From Maricaulis sp. (GTDB taxonomy: Bacteria; Pseudomonadota; Alphaproteobacteria; Caulobacterales; Maricaulaceae): DNA of 14,959 nt. A program made the position numbers and the translations under genes. Location of the stretch: the NCBI GenBank assembly GCA_002694345.1, contig NZLV01000200.1, forward strand, positions 1-14,959, given 5' to 3'. The first letter of the stretch is position 1. Each line of letters opens with the position of its first letter. This document shows, piece after piece, positions 1-5,951 of this stretch. The notes beneath the pieces are model-generated. The model was not told where the DNA came from and made no database searches. It saw only the letters and a program-made list of their open reading frames with translations.

Positions 1-438
1 GCCCCCTATTGGGATGCCGACGCCCGTGGTGCCCTTGTGGGGTTAAGCCGCGGCAGTGGCCGCGCCGAGATCGCCGCAGCAGCCCTGGATTCCGTGGTCC
101 ACCAGACCTGCGACTTGCTCGACGCGATGACAGCCGATGGCGCCGATGTTCAGCGCCTGCGCGTGGATGGCGGCATGGCCAAGAACAACGCCCTCCTCCA
201 ACGCCTCGCCGACCTCACCGGCATCGAAGTCGTCCGCCCGGTCCAGTCCGAAGCCACCGCCTGGGGCGCAGCCTTCCTGGCGGGGCTGGGCGCGGGGATT
301 TATGCGGATCTGGAGGCGGGACGGGCGCTGTGGCAGCAGGATCGGGGGTTCGTGCCGGATTGTGCGGATGAGGCGCGGGAGGCGAGCCGGAAGGGCTGGG
401 CGCAGGCTGTGGGGCGGGTTTTGACCGGGGAGGGGTAG
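1..438 (+). CDS. glpK: Glycerol kinase, C-terminal part (5' end outside window)
   Basis: This is the last 145 codons of an ATP:glycerol 3-phosphotransferase, which makes glycerol 3-phosphate in the cytoplasm. Reading frame 1 is open from the first base and begins APYWDADARGALVGLSRGSG, the well-conserved FGGY-kinase C-terminal segment. It is followed by LRVDGGMAKNNALLQRLADL and VRPVQSEATAWGAAFLAGL, the family's ATP-binding C-terminal motifs. The internal GTG at 37 is not the start, because homology continues upstream to the window edge. The gene ends with TAG at 436-438. No clear terminator follows; about 30 bp later the sequence enters a 14-bp inverted-repeat end and a lower-G+C cassette. The family assignment is firm; only the N-terminal domain is unseen. 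Confidence 0.95.
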   Translation, partial: APYWDADARGALVGLSRGSGRAEIAAAALDSVVHQTCDLLDAMTADGADVQRLRVDGGMAKNNALLQRLADLTGIEVVRPVQSEATAWGAAFLAGLGAGIYADLEAGRALWQQDRGFVPDCADEAREASRKGWAQAVGRVLTGEG

Positions 439-468
439 GTGGGGTGCTTTTCGGGACGGTCGCGGAAA

Positions 469-482
469 TGGGTGTGTGTCCC
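469..482 (+). repeat. Left 14-bp inverted repeat of the lipoprotein cassette
   Basis: TGGGTGTGTGTCCC is the exact reverse complement of 1207-1220. It is followed by a run of seven T. The pair brackets the lower-G+C lipoprotein gene, giving a unit of about 752 bp. The TGGG/CCCA arms could also form a weak 4-bp hairpin before the T run, so a minor terminator role for glpK cannot be excluded. Confidence 0.7.
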
Positions 483-531
483 AGTTTTTTTGAACCTGCT
501 TTTTCCAATGAAAATAGGAGCATGAATTCCA

Positions 532-1173
532 TTGAAATGTAGGTCGAAAATCAAAGCGGCCCTGGCTTTCGCGTTTGGTTCGCTTCTGCTTGTTGGTTGT
601 GGCTCTCAGACAGATATTCGAGCAGGTGGGGAGCTGAGCTTTGCTCGAATCCAGAGCCTCGACGAAAATATGGCCGATTGGGTTGGGCTTGATGCATCAG
701 TCGCGTTTCGCTCGGGGAATGTTGTAGGTTTCTATTCTCGAGAGAACTGCCAGAATTCCAGAGAAATAGTTTCCATATCGAATGCCACTGGGTGGGTATT
801 GAATTGTTTTGATGGTGGTGAAGACCAGAATTTTTTAGCTGTCAGACTGCGAAATTTTACTAACACCTATAATTTCCTGCGACCGGCTTATCGAACCGCT
901 TTTGGTCGCGAGTTGGAGGACTGTGCCGTAGCTGTGTCGTTTCGGCAAAATGAGGCGGCCAACGAGGCTATGTATCGTGTCTATCGGTCTGACTCTTTGA
1001 GGTGGGGGGCAGTTCATGTTGAAGCGCGTGGGCGTACCCTCTTGATGGCGTTCTACGCAGGGTGCGACGACGTTGAAGCAATCAGTGCCTACACCATGAA
1101 TTTGCTCAATCTGGACTATGAAAAAATCGAACGAGCTTCGGATCGCCGTGACATTCGCGAGATATGGCCGTGA
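532..1173 (+). CDS. Predicted lipoprotein of unknown function
   Basis: I do not recognise this 213-residue protein. Its N-terminus has basic residues (K2, R4, K6, K8), a hydrophobic stretch and a lipobox L20-V-G-C23, so it should be lipidated at C23. Position +2 is Gly, not Asp, which favours outer-membrane sorting. The mature part has four further cysteines (SRENC, LNC, EDC, AGC contexts), compatible with two disulfides in the periplasm. It ends in a charged tail. The start is TTG at 532, preceded by AGGAG at 516-520 (11 nt spacing). An ATG at 522 opens only a six-codon ORF in another frame. The gene has roughly 45-50% G+C by eye, clearly below its neighbours, and is enclosed by a 14-bp inverted repeat. 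Both features suggest acquisition by transfer. Confidence 0.7.
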   Translation: MKCRSKIKAALAFAFGSLLLVGCGSQTDIRAGGELSFARIQSLDENMADWVGLDASVAFRSGNVVGFYSRENCQNSREIVSISNATGWVLNCFDGGEDQNFLAVRLRNFTNTYNFLRPAYRTAFGRELEDCAVAVSFRQNEAANEAMYRVYRSDSLRWGAVHVEARGRTLLMAFYAGCDDVEAISAYTMNLLNLDYEKIERASDRRDIREIWP

Positions 1174-1206
1174 TTTGATGTGGACCTGCAAAATGAAGAA
1201 GAAGCA

Positions 1207-1220
1207 GGGACACACACCCA
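1207..1220 (+). repeat. Right 14-bp inverted repeat of the lipoprotein cassette
   Basis: GGGACACACACCCA is the exact reverse complement of 469-482. It lies 12 bp before palindromic repeat copy 1. A related sequence, GGGACACATCCA at 1443-1454, lies 12 bp before copy 2, so this motif may also belong to the repeat/nuclease unit to its right. Confidence 0.7.
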
Positions 1221-1232
1221 ATCAAAACGCTT

Positions 1233-1396
1233 GTCATCCCGGATGGATGTCCGGCGCAGGCCGGGCGTAGGTCCGGGACCCATACTCCCGGTGTGAGTCC
1301 GTTCGCGATATCGGCTTAGCCTGCTTTCGGGCTTGGCCTGTGGTTATGGGTCCCGGCTCTGCGGCCTGCTTTCGCAGGCCATTCGGCCGGGATGAC
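1233..1396. repeat. Dispersed palindromic repeat, copy 1 (164 bp)
   Basis: The ends are perfect 10-bp inverted repeats, GTCATCCCGG and CCGGGATGAC. Inside, CCGGGACCCAT (1273-1283) pairs with ATGGGTCCCGG (1346-1356), and GCCTGC/GCAGGC (1364-1379) forms a small hairpin. It is nearly the same as copy 3 (2018-2182) and close to copy 2. The ORFs through it encode low-complexity Pro/Arg-rich peptides and are not genes. The form is that of a non-autonomous palindromic (MITE- or REP-like) element. No transposase is encoded. Confidence 0.9.
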
Positions 1397-1407
1397 AAGT
1401 TTTGTAT

Positions 1408-1434
1408 TCAATAGGGTTTGAGGGCTTCGGGCAG
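1408..1434 (-). pseudogene. Relic of the 3' end of a GIY-YIG nuclease gene
   Basis: Read on the minus strand this segment encodes LPEALKPY and a TGA stop, against LPETLKPA and TGA at the end of the intact nuclease gene (1665-1691). The DNA matches at 22 of 27 positions. Both stop codons lie exactly 11 bp from the end of a palindromic repeat (copies 1 and 2). The rest of the gene is missing: 8 bp further on, the sequence becomes the GGGACACA motif that precedes copy 2. It is best read as a deletion remnant of a duplicated repeat-nuclease unit. Confidence 0.7.
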
Positions 1435-1466
1435 AGAAGATTGGGACACATCCATTCAAAGCTCCT

Positions 1467-1653
1467 GTCACCCCGGAAGGATGCCCGGCGCAGGCCGGGT
1501 CCCTGCCTTCGCAGGGATAAACACCAGTCCGGGACCCATGCGCCCGGTTTGAATCCAGTCTGCAAAGGTGTCTGAGCCAGCTTTCGGGCTGGTCCTGTGT
1601 TTATGGGTCCCGGCTCTGCGGCCTGCCTTCGCAGGCCATTCGGCCGGGATGAC
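1467..1653. repeat. Dispersed palindromic repeat, copy 2 (187 bp, with extra hairpin)
   Basis: The ends are GTCACCCCGG and CCGGGATGAC (one mismatch in the terminal pair). Its right half, from ATGGGTCCCGG onward, is almost identical to copies 1 and 3. The left half carries about 23 extra bases containing a perfect hairpin, TCCCTGC (1500-1506) with GCAGGGA (1511-1517). The nuclease gene's stop codon lies 11 bp past its right end. Confidence 0.9.
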
Positions 1654-1664
1654 AATTGGTGTGT

Positions 1665-1985
1665 TCAGGCAGGTTTGAGGGTTTCGGGCAGGGTGCCGCC
1701 GAGGTTGAGATAGAGATCATTCCAGTCCGGATTGTTCTCTTCGATCAGGTCGATCTTCCAGGCGCGTTTCCAGCGTTTGATCCGCTTTTCGCGCTCAATG
1801 GCGACACCGATATCGCCATGGCATTCATACCAGACGAGGCGGTCAATGCCGTATTTCCGGGTGAAGCCCGGGACCTGTCGCGATTTGTGTTCGAAGACGC
1901 GGCGGAGGATATCGTTGGTGACACCGCAATAGAGCGTGCCGTGCTTTCGCGATGCGAGCAGGTAAACGTAATAAGTGCGCTCCAT
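1665..1985 (-). CDS. Small stand-alone GIY-YIG family nuclease
   Basis: A 106-residue single-domain GIY-YIG protein of the COG2827/YhbQ-like group. The GIY element is YYVYLLAS (5-12) and the YIG element is LYCGVT (18-23). Then come the helix with R28, R29 and H33 (NDILRRVFEHK) and the catalytic-type glutamate in VAIEREKRIKRWKRAWK. This superfamily cleaves DNA using a divalent metal; the cellular role of these small members is largely undefined. I chose the ATG at 1985; a GTG at 1994 would add three residues, and no good Shine-Dalgarno sequence marks either. The gene is enclosed by palindromic repeat copies 2 and 3, 11 bp and about 32 bp away, and a relic of a second copy lies beside repeat copy 1. 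This context suggests a link to repeat spread, but no function has been shown. Confidence 0.9.
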   Translation of the reverse strand: MERTYYVYLLASRKHGTLYCGVTNDILRRVFEHKSRQVPGFTRKYGIDRLVWYECHGDIGVAIEREKRIKRWKRAWKIDLIEENNPDWNDLYLNLGGTLPETLKPA

Positions 1986-2017
1986 GAAATACACTTATAA
2001 ATTGCATTTCAATCATT

Positions 2018-2182
2018 GTCATCCCGGATGGACGCCCGGCGCAGGCCGGGCGTAAGTCCGGGACCCATACGCCCGGTGTATCTCCAGCCTGTGTCGACAG
2101 TGGAGCCTGCTTTCGGGCTTGGCCTGTGATTATGGGTCCCGGCTCTGCGGCCTGCTTTCGCAGGCCATTCGGCCGGGATGAC
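2018..2182. repeat. Dispersed palindromic repeat, copy 3 (165 bp)
   Basis: The ends are perfect 10-bp inverted repeats (GTCATCCCGG/CCGGGATGAC). Interior sequence and length are almost the same as copy 1, including the CCGGGACCCAT/ATGGGTCCCGG arms and the GCCTGC/GCAGGC hairpin. It sits just upstream of the GIY-YIG gene, so together with copy 2 it makes a repeat-gene-repeat block. All three copies have the same orientation. Confidence 0.9.
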
Positions 2183-2235
2183 AAGGGGTAAGGAAGTGAG
2201 TTTGTTCTCGCATCCCTGCATTCACGACGTGAAGA

Positions 2236-2490
2236 TCAGGGCTTTGTCTGACTGGCGCGCTGTTTCAGAGCGATGATGATGAGGGAGATGAGTGAGGCGA
2301 GGACGGCCCACACGACGGCAATGACAATGCTCACCGGCAAGATCATTCCCAAAAGGGAGGGGCCGGTGCCCGTCACAAACTCCATGTAGAGTGTGTAGAG
2401 GATCAGGATCAGCTCGAACGCACCCACGCCCCACATGAAAATCGGTTGAAAAATCTCGGTGAAGCGGTGTTCCAGGCTGTGATCTGTCAT
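2236..2490 (-). CDS. Small membrane protein, two predicted helices, unknown function
   Basis: An 84-residue protein (MTDHSLEHRFTEIFQPIF at the start) with two hydrophobic segments, about residues 17-40 and 46-75. A short Gly-Thr-Gly-Pro turn separates them and the tail is basic (KQRASQTKP). By topology it is an inner-membrane hairpin protein. The size and two-helix layout recall DUF4282-type proteins, but I see no diagnostic motif and do not assign it. ATG at 2490 is preferred over an in-frame TTG at 2523, although neither has a strong ribosome site. It lies 234 bp downstream of metB on the same strand, with palindromic sequence between, so co-transcription is uncertain. Confidence 0.6.
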   Translation of the reverse strand: MTDHSLEHRFTEIFQPIFMWGVGAFELILILYTLYMEFVTGTGPSLLGMILPVSIVIAVVWAVLASLISLIIIALKQRASQTKP

Positions 2491-2603
2491 GCCGAAAATG
2501 TCGTTCCAAACGCTCCCGCCCAAGCCGGCGAGGTGATCAGGGTAGGATGAGTTCGTCGCGGCAAGCTAGGGCGCTCAAGCAATAAAACTGGGATGCATCC
2601 TTT

Positions 2604-2689
2604 TCCCGGAAGCGCGTCAGCGCTGTCCGGGACCGGCTTGAAACTCATCGCTTGAGAATTGGACTGGTAGGCCCGGACCTTCGTCCGGG
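2604..2689. repeat. Two intergenic palindromes downstream of metB
   Basis: The first is TCCCGGA-AGCGC (2604-2615) pairing with GCGCT-g-TCCGGGA (2620-2632). The second is CCCGGAC (2672-2678) pairing with GTCCGGG (2683-2689) over a CTTC loop. Neither is followed by a T run on either strand, so neither is a canonical intrinsic terminator for metB. They look like members of dispersed palindromic repeat families. Nothing else was seen in 2491-2724. Confidence 0.5.
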
Positions 2690-2724
2690 GGAAACTTCGT
2701 CCGGCGGAAAGGAGCTTGTCTTCG

Positions 2725-3876
2725 CTAGCCCGCTCCACCCAGCGCCCGATCCAGGTCCGCGATCAGATCCCCCGCACTCTCCAGCCCCACAGACAAGCGG
2801 ATCAGCGTGTCCGGTACGCCGGCCTCCTCGCGCGCTTCGGGTGACATGGAAGCGTGGGTCATGAGGGCGGGGATGCAGCAGAGGCTTTCGACGCCGCCCA
2901 GGGATTGGGCGAGGGTGAAGATGTCGAGGGTAGAGACGACGTCCCTTGCGCTGGGGGCGGTCGGAGCGAGCTGGATGGAGATGAGCTGGCCGAACCCGTC
3001 CTGCTGGCGCACGGCGATGCCATGGCCGGCATGGCTTTCAAGACCGGGATAGTCGACCGAGGCGATGCGCGGATCCTCTTCCAGCCATTGGGCGATTTCC
3101 AGGGCGCTTTCGCACTGGGCCTTGGCGCGCAGGGGCAGGGTGCGCAGGCCGCGCAAGGCGAGATAGCTGTCGAAGGCGGCGGCGCCGACGCCGACGCAAT
3201 TGGCCCACCATTTGAGGGTTTCCACCCGTTCCGGATCGGCGCAGCAGACCACGCCCCCCACCATGTCGGAATGGCCATTGATCAGCTTGGTGATGGACTG
3301 GACGGAATAGTCCGCCCCCCAGTCCAGCGGGCGCTGGAGGACGGGCGACATCACGGTGTTGTCGACGGCCAGTTCGCAGCCGGCATCGCGGGCGAGGCGG
3401 GCCAGGGCCTTGAGGTCGGTGATGCGCAGGCGCGGATTGGACGGGGTCTCTGCCAGGATGAGGGCGGCGTCCTCATTGAGGGCGTCGGCCACGGCATCCA
3501 GATCGGTCGTGTTGACATAAACGGGCACGAGGCGGCCGCCGCGGGCGCGGGCATCGAGCAGGCGGCGCGTGCCCCCATAGGCGTCATGGGAACAGATCAC
3601 GCGGGCGCCGAAGGGCAGATCGTGCAGGAGAAGATCGATGGCGGACATGCCCGATCCGGTCACTACGGCCCCGGCGGCGTTTTCCAGTTCCGCGATCGCA
3701 TTGGCCAGCAGGGTGCGGCCGGGATTGGCGGTGCGGGCATAGTCATAGGCCGGCTGGATGGCCGGGTCCTCGCGCCGGTAGGCGGTCGACAGGGAGAGCG
3801 GGGGAATGACGGCATTCCAGCTCCGGTCGGTGTTCAGGCCCGCCCGGATCGCCTTGGTCCGTTGATCGTCCGACAT
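2725..3876 (-). CDS. metB: Cystathionine gamma-synthase (trans-sulfuration PLP enzyme)
   Basis: A 383-residue Cys/Met-metabolism PLP enzyme, normal family length. It probably condenses an O-acylhomoserine with cysteine to give cystathionine in the cytoplasm. Visible features are the YxR motif (Y46, R48), TGSGMSAI (73-80), the PLP-stacking Y100, D172 in VDNT, and the Schiff-base lysine K197 in SVQSITKLINGHSD. The C-terminal AQSLGGVESL and RLSVGLES segments are typical. The start is ATG at 3876, with AAGGA 5 nt before it and the metX stop 1 bp upstream. The longer frame to 3942 is unsupported. Cystathionine gamma-lyase and O-acylhomoserine sulfhydrylase belong to the same family and cannot be excluded by sequence alone. 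Position directly behind hom and metX favours MetB. Confidence 0.87.
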   Translation of the reverse strand: MSDDQRTKAIRAGLNTDRSWNAVIPPLSLSTAYRREDPAIQPAYDYARTANPGRTLLANAIAELENAAGAVVTGSGMSAIDLLLHDLPFGARVICSHDAYGGTRRLLDARARGGRLVPVYVNTTDLDAVADALNEDAALILAETPSNPRLRITDLKALARLARDAGCELAVDNTVMSPVLQRPLDWGADYSVQSITKLINGHSDMVGGVVCCADPERVETLKWWANCVGVGAAAFDSYLALRGLRTLPLRAKAQCESALEIAQWLEEDPRIASVDYPGLESHAGHGIAVRQQDGFGQLISIQLAPTAPSARDVVSTLDIFTLAQSLGGVESLCCIPALMTHASMSPEAREEAGVPDTLIRLSVGLESAGDLIADLDRALGGAG

Positions 3877-3877
3877 G

Positions 3878-4816
3878 TCAGTCCTTGAGAAAGTCTGTGA
3901 GCGTTTCCGACACGATAGCGCTTTCCGTGAGGAAGGCATCATGCCCGGTGCGCGAATGGATGGTTTTCAGCGTGGCGCGCGGCGTGGCGGCGGCCGCCTC
4001 TTCCATCTGGTCCAGCGGGACCAGGCGGTCCTCGGCGACGGCCAGATAGGTGACCGGGGCGGTGAGGGTGGCGAGGTCGACCTGGTGGGCATCCATGGAG
4101 CGGGACAGGGCCAGGAAGCGTTGCGGCGTCATGGTCTGCACATAGGCGCGGCCGCGCGCTTCCAGATAGGCGGCGATGCCGTTTTCGTCGCGGCTGCCCG
4201 GGCGGGGATTGTAGAAGCGGTCTTCCAGCTCGTCCGGCGTGCGATAGGTGGTCATGGCCAGGCGGCGGGCCAGGTCGAGCCCGGCCTCGCCATCGCCCAG
4301 GCGCAGGGCCAGTTCGACGGTTTCACGCTGGATGGAGCGCCAGGCCTGGGCCATGGCGCTGGCGCGATGGGCACCGGAGATGACGAGGAGCTTGCCGACC
4401 CGCGCCGGGGCCAGGGCGGCGAGGGACAGGGCGATCATGCCGCCATAGGACGAGCCGGCAATGTCGAAACGCTCAATGCCGGCGGCGTCGGCGAGGGCGA
4501 GAATGGCGCGCGCCTGGTCCTGGGTGGTCGGGAAGGGCGTCAGCTCATCGCCGATGAAGTCGAAGGAGAGAACGCGGGTCGTGCCGGTGTCGATGGCGCG
4601 GCCCGGGCCGACCTGGTGGGACCACCAGCCGGTCTCGGTCTCGCTGTCGGCGACGACGCGGCCGGAGGAAATCCCGCCCAGGACGAGAATGGCCGGCCCG
4701 TGATCGGGGCCGGCAACACGTCCGGTGACGGTGACCGGAGAGCCGGTCCCGGTGAGGGCGATGGTGGTGATGTCGCGACAGCGCACGGCGGGGAGACAGT
4801 CCAGGGTCACGGCCAT
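3878..4816 (-). CDS. metX: Homoserine O-acyltransferase, MetX type (alpha/beta hydrolase fold)
   Basis: A 312-residue MetX-family protein that would acylate homoserine as the first committed step to methionine. It has the VLGGISSGR oxyanion segment (45-53), nucleophile S123 in GSSYGGM, D263 in AEDRLVP and H292 in TGHDAFL, the expected Ser-Asp-His triad. It is shorter than classical MetX (about 370 residues) and resembles the compact Xanthomonas-type proteins found beside metB and hom. The family includes both acetyl- and succinyl-CoA users, and I cannot tell which applies here. Its ATG overlaps the hom stop in a TAATG junction and is preceded by GAGGAG, so translational coupling is likely. 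metB follows after 1 bp. Confidence 0.85.
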   Translation of the reverse strand: MAVTLDCLPAVRCRDITTIALTGTGSPVTVTGRVAGPDHGPAILVLGGISSGRVVADSETETGWWSHQVGPGRAIDTGTTRVLSFDFIGDELTPFPTTQDQARAILALADAAGIERFDIAGSSYGGMIALSLAALAPARVGKLLVISGAHRASAMAQAWRSIQRETVELALRLGDGEAGLDLARRLAMTTYRTPDELEDRFYNPRPGSRDENGIAAYLEARGRAYVQTMTPQRFLALSRSMDAHQVDLATLTAPVTYLAVAEDRLVPLDQMEEAAAATPRATLKTIHSRTGHDAFLTESAIVSETLTDFLKD

Positions 4817-5802
4817 TACTCCTCTCCGCCGGAGAGCAGATCGCGGATGTCCGCGAGCACGGATCCCGCGGTCGGGGCCTGACCGGCACCCTTGCCGTGG
4901 AGCACGATCTTCAGCCCGCTTTCGCAGACGATCTCGACCGAGTTCTCCTCATTCTCGACGCGGGCCAGCGGATGGTCTTCCGGCAGGGCGATGAGGCGGA
5001 CGCGGGCGTCGAGATCGCCGTTCTCGCTGCGGGACAGCTCGGCGACCTGGCGATAGCGCAGACCGTTCTCACGGGCACCGCAGACCTGGCCAGGCTCGAT
5101 GGCCAGCAGGCTGTCGGCGGGGATGGATTGGGTGTCCGGCGCGGTGCCATAGGCCTTGCGGGCGATGAGGGCGAGCTTGGCGGCGGCGTCCAGGCCGTCG
5201 ATATCGGCGCTGGGGTCGGCCTCGGCAAAACCGGCGGCCTGCGCCGCGGCGATGGCCTGGTCGAAGCCGATACCCTGTTCCAGCAGGCCCAGGACGAAGT
5301 TGGAGGTGCCGTTGAGCACGCCGCGCACACTCTGGATGGTCTCGCCCGAGGCGGTCAGGCGCTGGAGGGTTTCCAGCACCGGCACGCCGCCACCGACGGC
5401 GGCGGAATAGGCAAAGCGGGTGCCCTTGGCCTTGGCGCGGGCTTCCAGGTCCGGGCGGCGCGCGATGACGGCCTTGTTGGCGGAGATGACATGGATGCCG
5501 CGCTCGACGGCCAAGTCTAGGGCTTTCTCGGCGGCCGGGCAATCGGGCAGGCCGTCAATGACGAGATCGGGGCCGGTGTCGAAGGCATCGCGGATATCGG
5601 TCAGCCAGGCGGTGCGGCCGGTCTGGCCCGGGCGGCGGCGGCGCGTCACCACGGCGGCAATCTCGATCCGGTCCGGCATCAGCTCCAGCGCGTCCAGAAC
5701 ACCGGTATTCACCGTGCCGCAGCCCAGCAGGACCACGCGCAGGCGGGCCGGGCTGATCACGGTTTCGGGACGGTCGAGTTCGAGGGCCGCAAGGTTCGCC
5801 AT
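4816..5802 (-). CDS. hom: Homoserine dehydrogenase lacking an ACT domain
   Basis: A 328-residue NAD(P)-dependent enzyme reducing aspartate semialdehyde to homoserine. The Rossmann motif is GCGTVNTG (27-34), followed by SANKAV with K110, SAAVGGGVPVL (133-143), GVLNGTSNFVL (161-171) and EADPSADIDGLDAAAKL. In the last, E194, D205 and K209 match the substrate and catalytic residues of the family. The protein ends after the catalytic domain, with no C-terminal ACT domain for threonine feedback, unlike the usual roughly 430-residue bacterial Hom. It heads the hom-metX-metB operon, so it is probably dedicated to methionine supply. ATG at 5802 has only a weak ribosome site and lies 2 nt after the stop of a 24-codon upstream ORF. 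A SAM-II-like element lies about 90 nt upstream. Confidence 0.9.
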   Translation of the reverse strand: MANLAALELDRPETVISPARLRVVLLGCGTVNTGVLDALELMPDRIEIAAVVTRRRRPGQTGRTAWLTDIRDAFDTGPDLVIDGLPDCPAAEKALDLAVERGIHVISANKAVIARRPDLEARAKAKGTRFAYSAAVGGGVPVLETLQRLTASGETIQSVRGVLNGTSNFVLGLLEQGIGFDQAIAAAQAAGFAEADPSADIDGLDAAAKLALIARKAYGTAPDTQSIPADSLLAIEPGQVCGARENGLRYRQVAELSRSENGDLDARVRLIALPEDHPLARVENEENSVEIVCESGLKIVLHGKGAGQAPTAGSVLADIRDLLSGGEE

Positions 5803-5804
5803 GA

Positions 5805-5879
5805 CTAAAATCCACTTGCGCGGACAGCACGGACGCCGATTGCGGGAGAGGGAAGGCGGGCGTGAATAGCCCTTTGCAT
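5805..5879 (-). CDS. Putative 24-codon upstream ORF in the hom leader
   Basis: Between the SAM-II-like element and hom, an ATG at 5879 opens 24 codons (MQRAIHARLPSPAIGVRAVR then ASGF) ending in TAG at 5805-5807, 2 nt before the hom ATG. A GGAG at 5891-5894 lies 11 nt upstream of this ATG, directly after the GCTAAA of the riboswitch. The peptide has no methionine run and no recognisable family. If translated, it could carry riboswitch control of ribosome access to hom by coupling. Whether it is expressed is unknown. Confidence 0.4.
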   Translation of the reverse strand: MQRAIHARLPSPAIGVRAVRASGF

Positions 5880-5889
5880 GCCTACCGAT

Positions 5890-5946
5890 GCTCCGCTTTA
5901 GCCGTACTTATTCCGCGCCCGCAAGCTGAACATCAAATCGGCGCAC
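5890..5946 (-). promoter_or_regulatory. SAM-II-like riboswitch upstream of hom-metX-metB
   Basis: On the minus strand, P1 arm TGCGCC (5945-5940) is followed at once by GATTT. A loop ends in TTGC (5924-5921), then comes the pairing arm GGCGCG (5919-5914), an ATAA-containing linker and GCTAAA (5902-5897) followed by GCGG. This matches the order of the SAM-II (metA-type) aptamer: P1, GAUUU, UUGC, P1', AUAA, GCUAAA, then G-rich. SAM-II is known upstream of methionine genes in alphaproteobacteria. The 5' end coincides with the transcription start expected from the promoter at 5952-5980. The GGAG just after GCTAAA could be the sequestered ribosome site. I judged the fold by eye; the pseudoknot was not modelled. 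Confidence 0.72.
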
Positions 5947-5951
5947 TTCAC

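Noticed and set aside
522..542. Six-codon ORF MNSIEM overlapping the lipoprotein start as a leader peptide
   Set aside because: The ATG is only 1 nt from the AGGAG and the peptide carries no regulatory signature; likely chance.
1344..1655. Minus-strand ORFs across the palindromic repeats (also 1843-2184 and 2009-2221)
   Set aside because: They are translations of the repeat arms (MSSRPNGLR-type peptides) repeated from copy to copy; no protein-like features.
1233..2182. CRISPR array
   Set aside because: Units are 164-187 bp, palindromic and irregularly spaced with a gene between; no short direct repeats with uniform spacers and no cas genes.
2672..2689. Intrinsic terminator for metB
   Set aside because: The hairpin is strong but has no T run on the metB coding strand; listed as a palindrome instead.
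2854..3888. 344-codon plus-strand ORF opposite metB, and similar long plus-strand ORFs at 3875-4882, 4897-5520, 7541-8287 and 8312-9025
   Set aside because: All are antisense to well-supported genes, glycine/alanine-rich, and result from high G+C in the third codon position.
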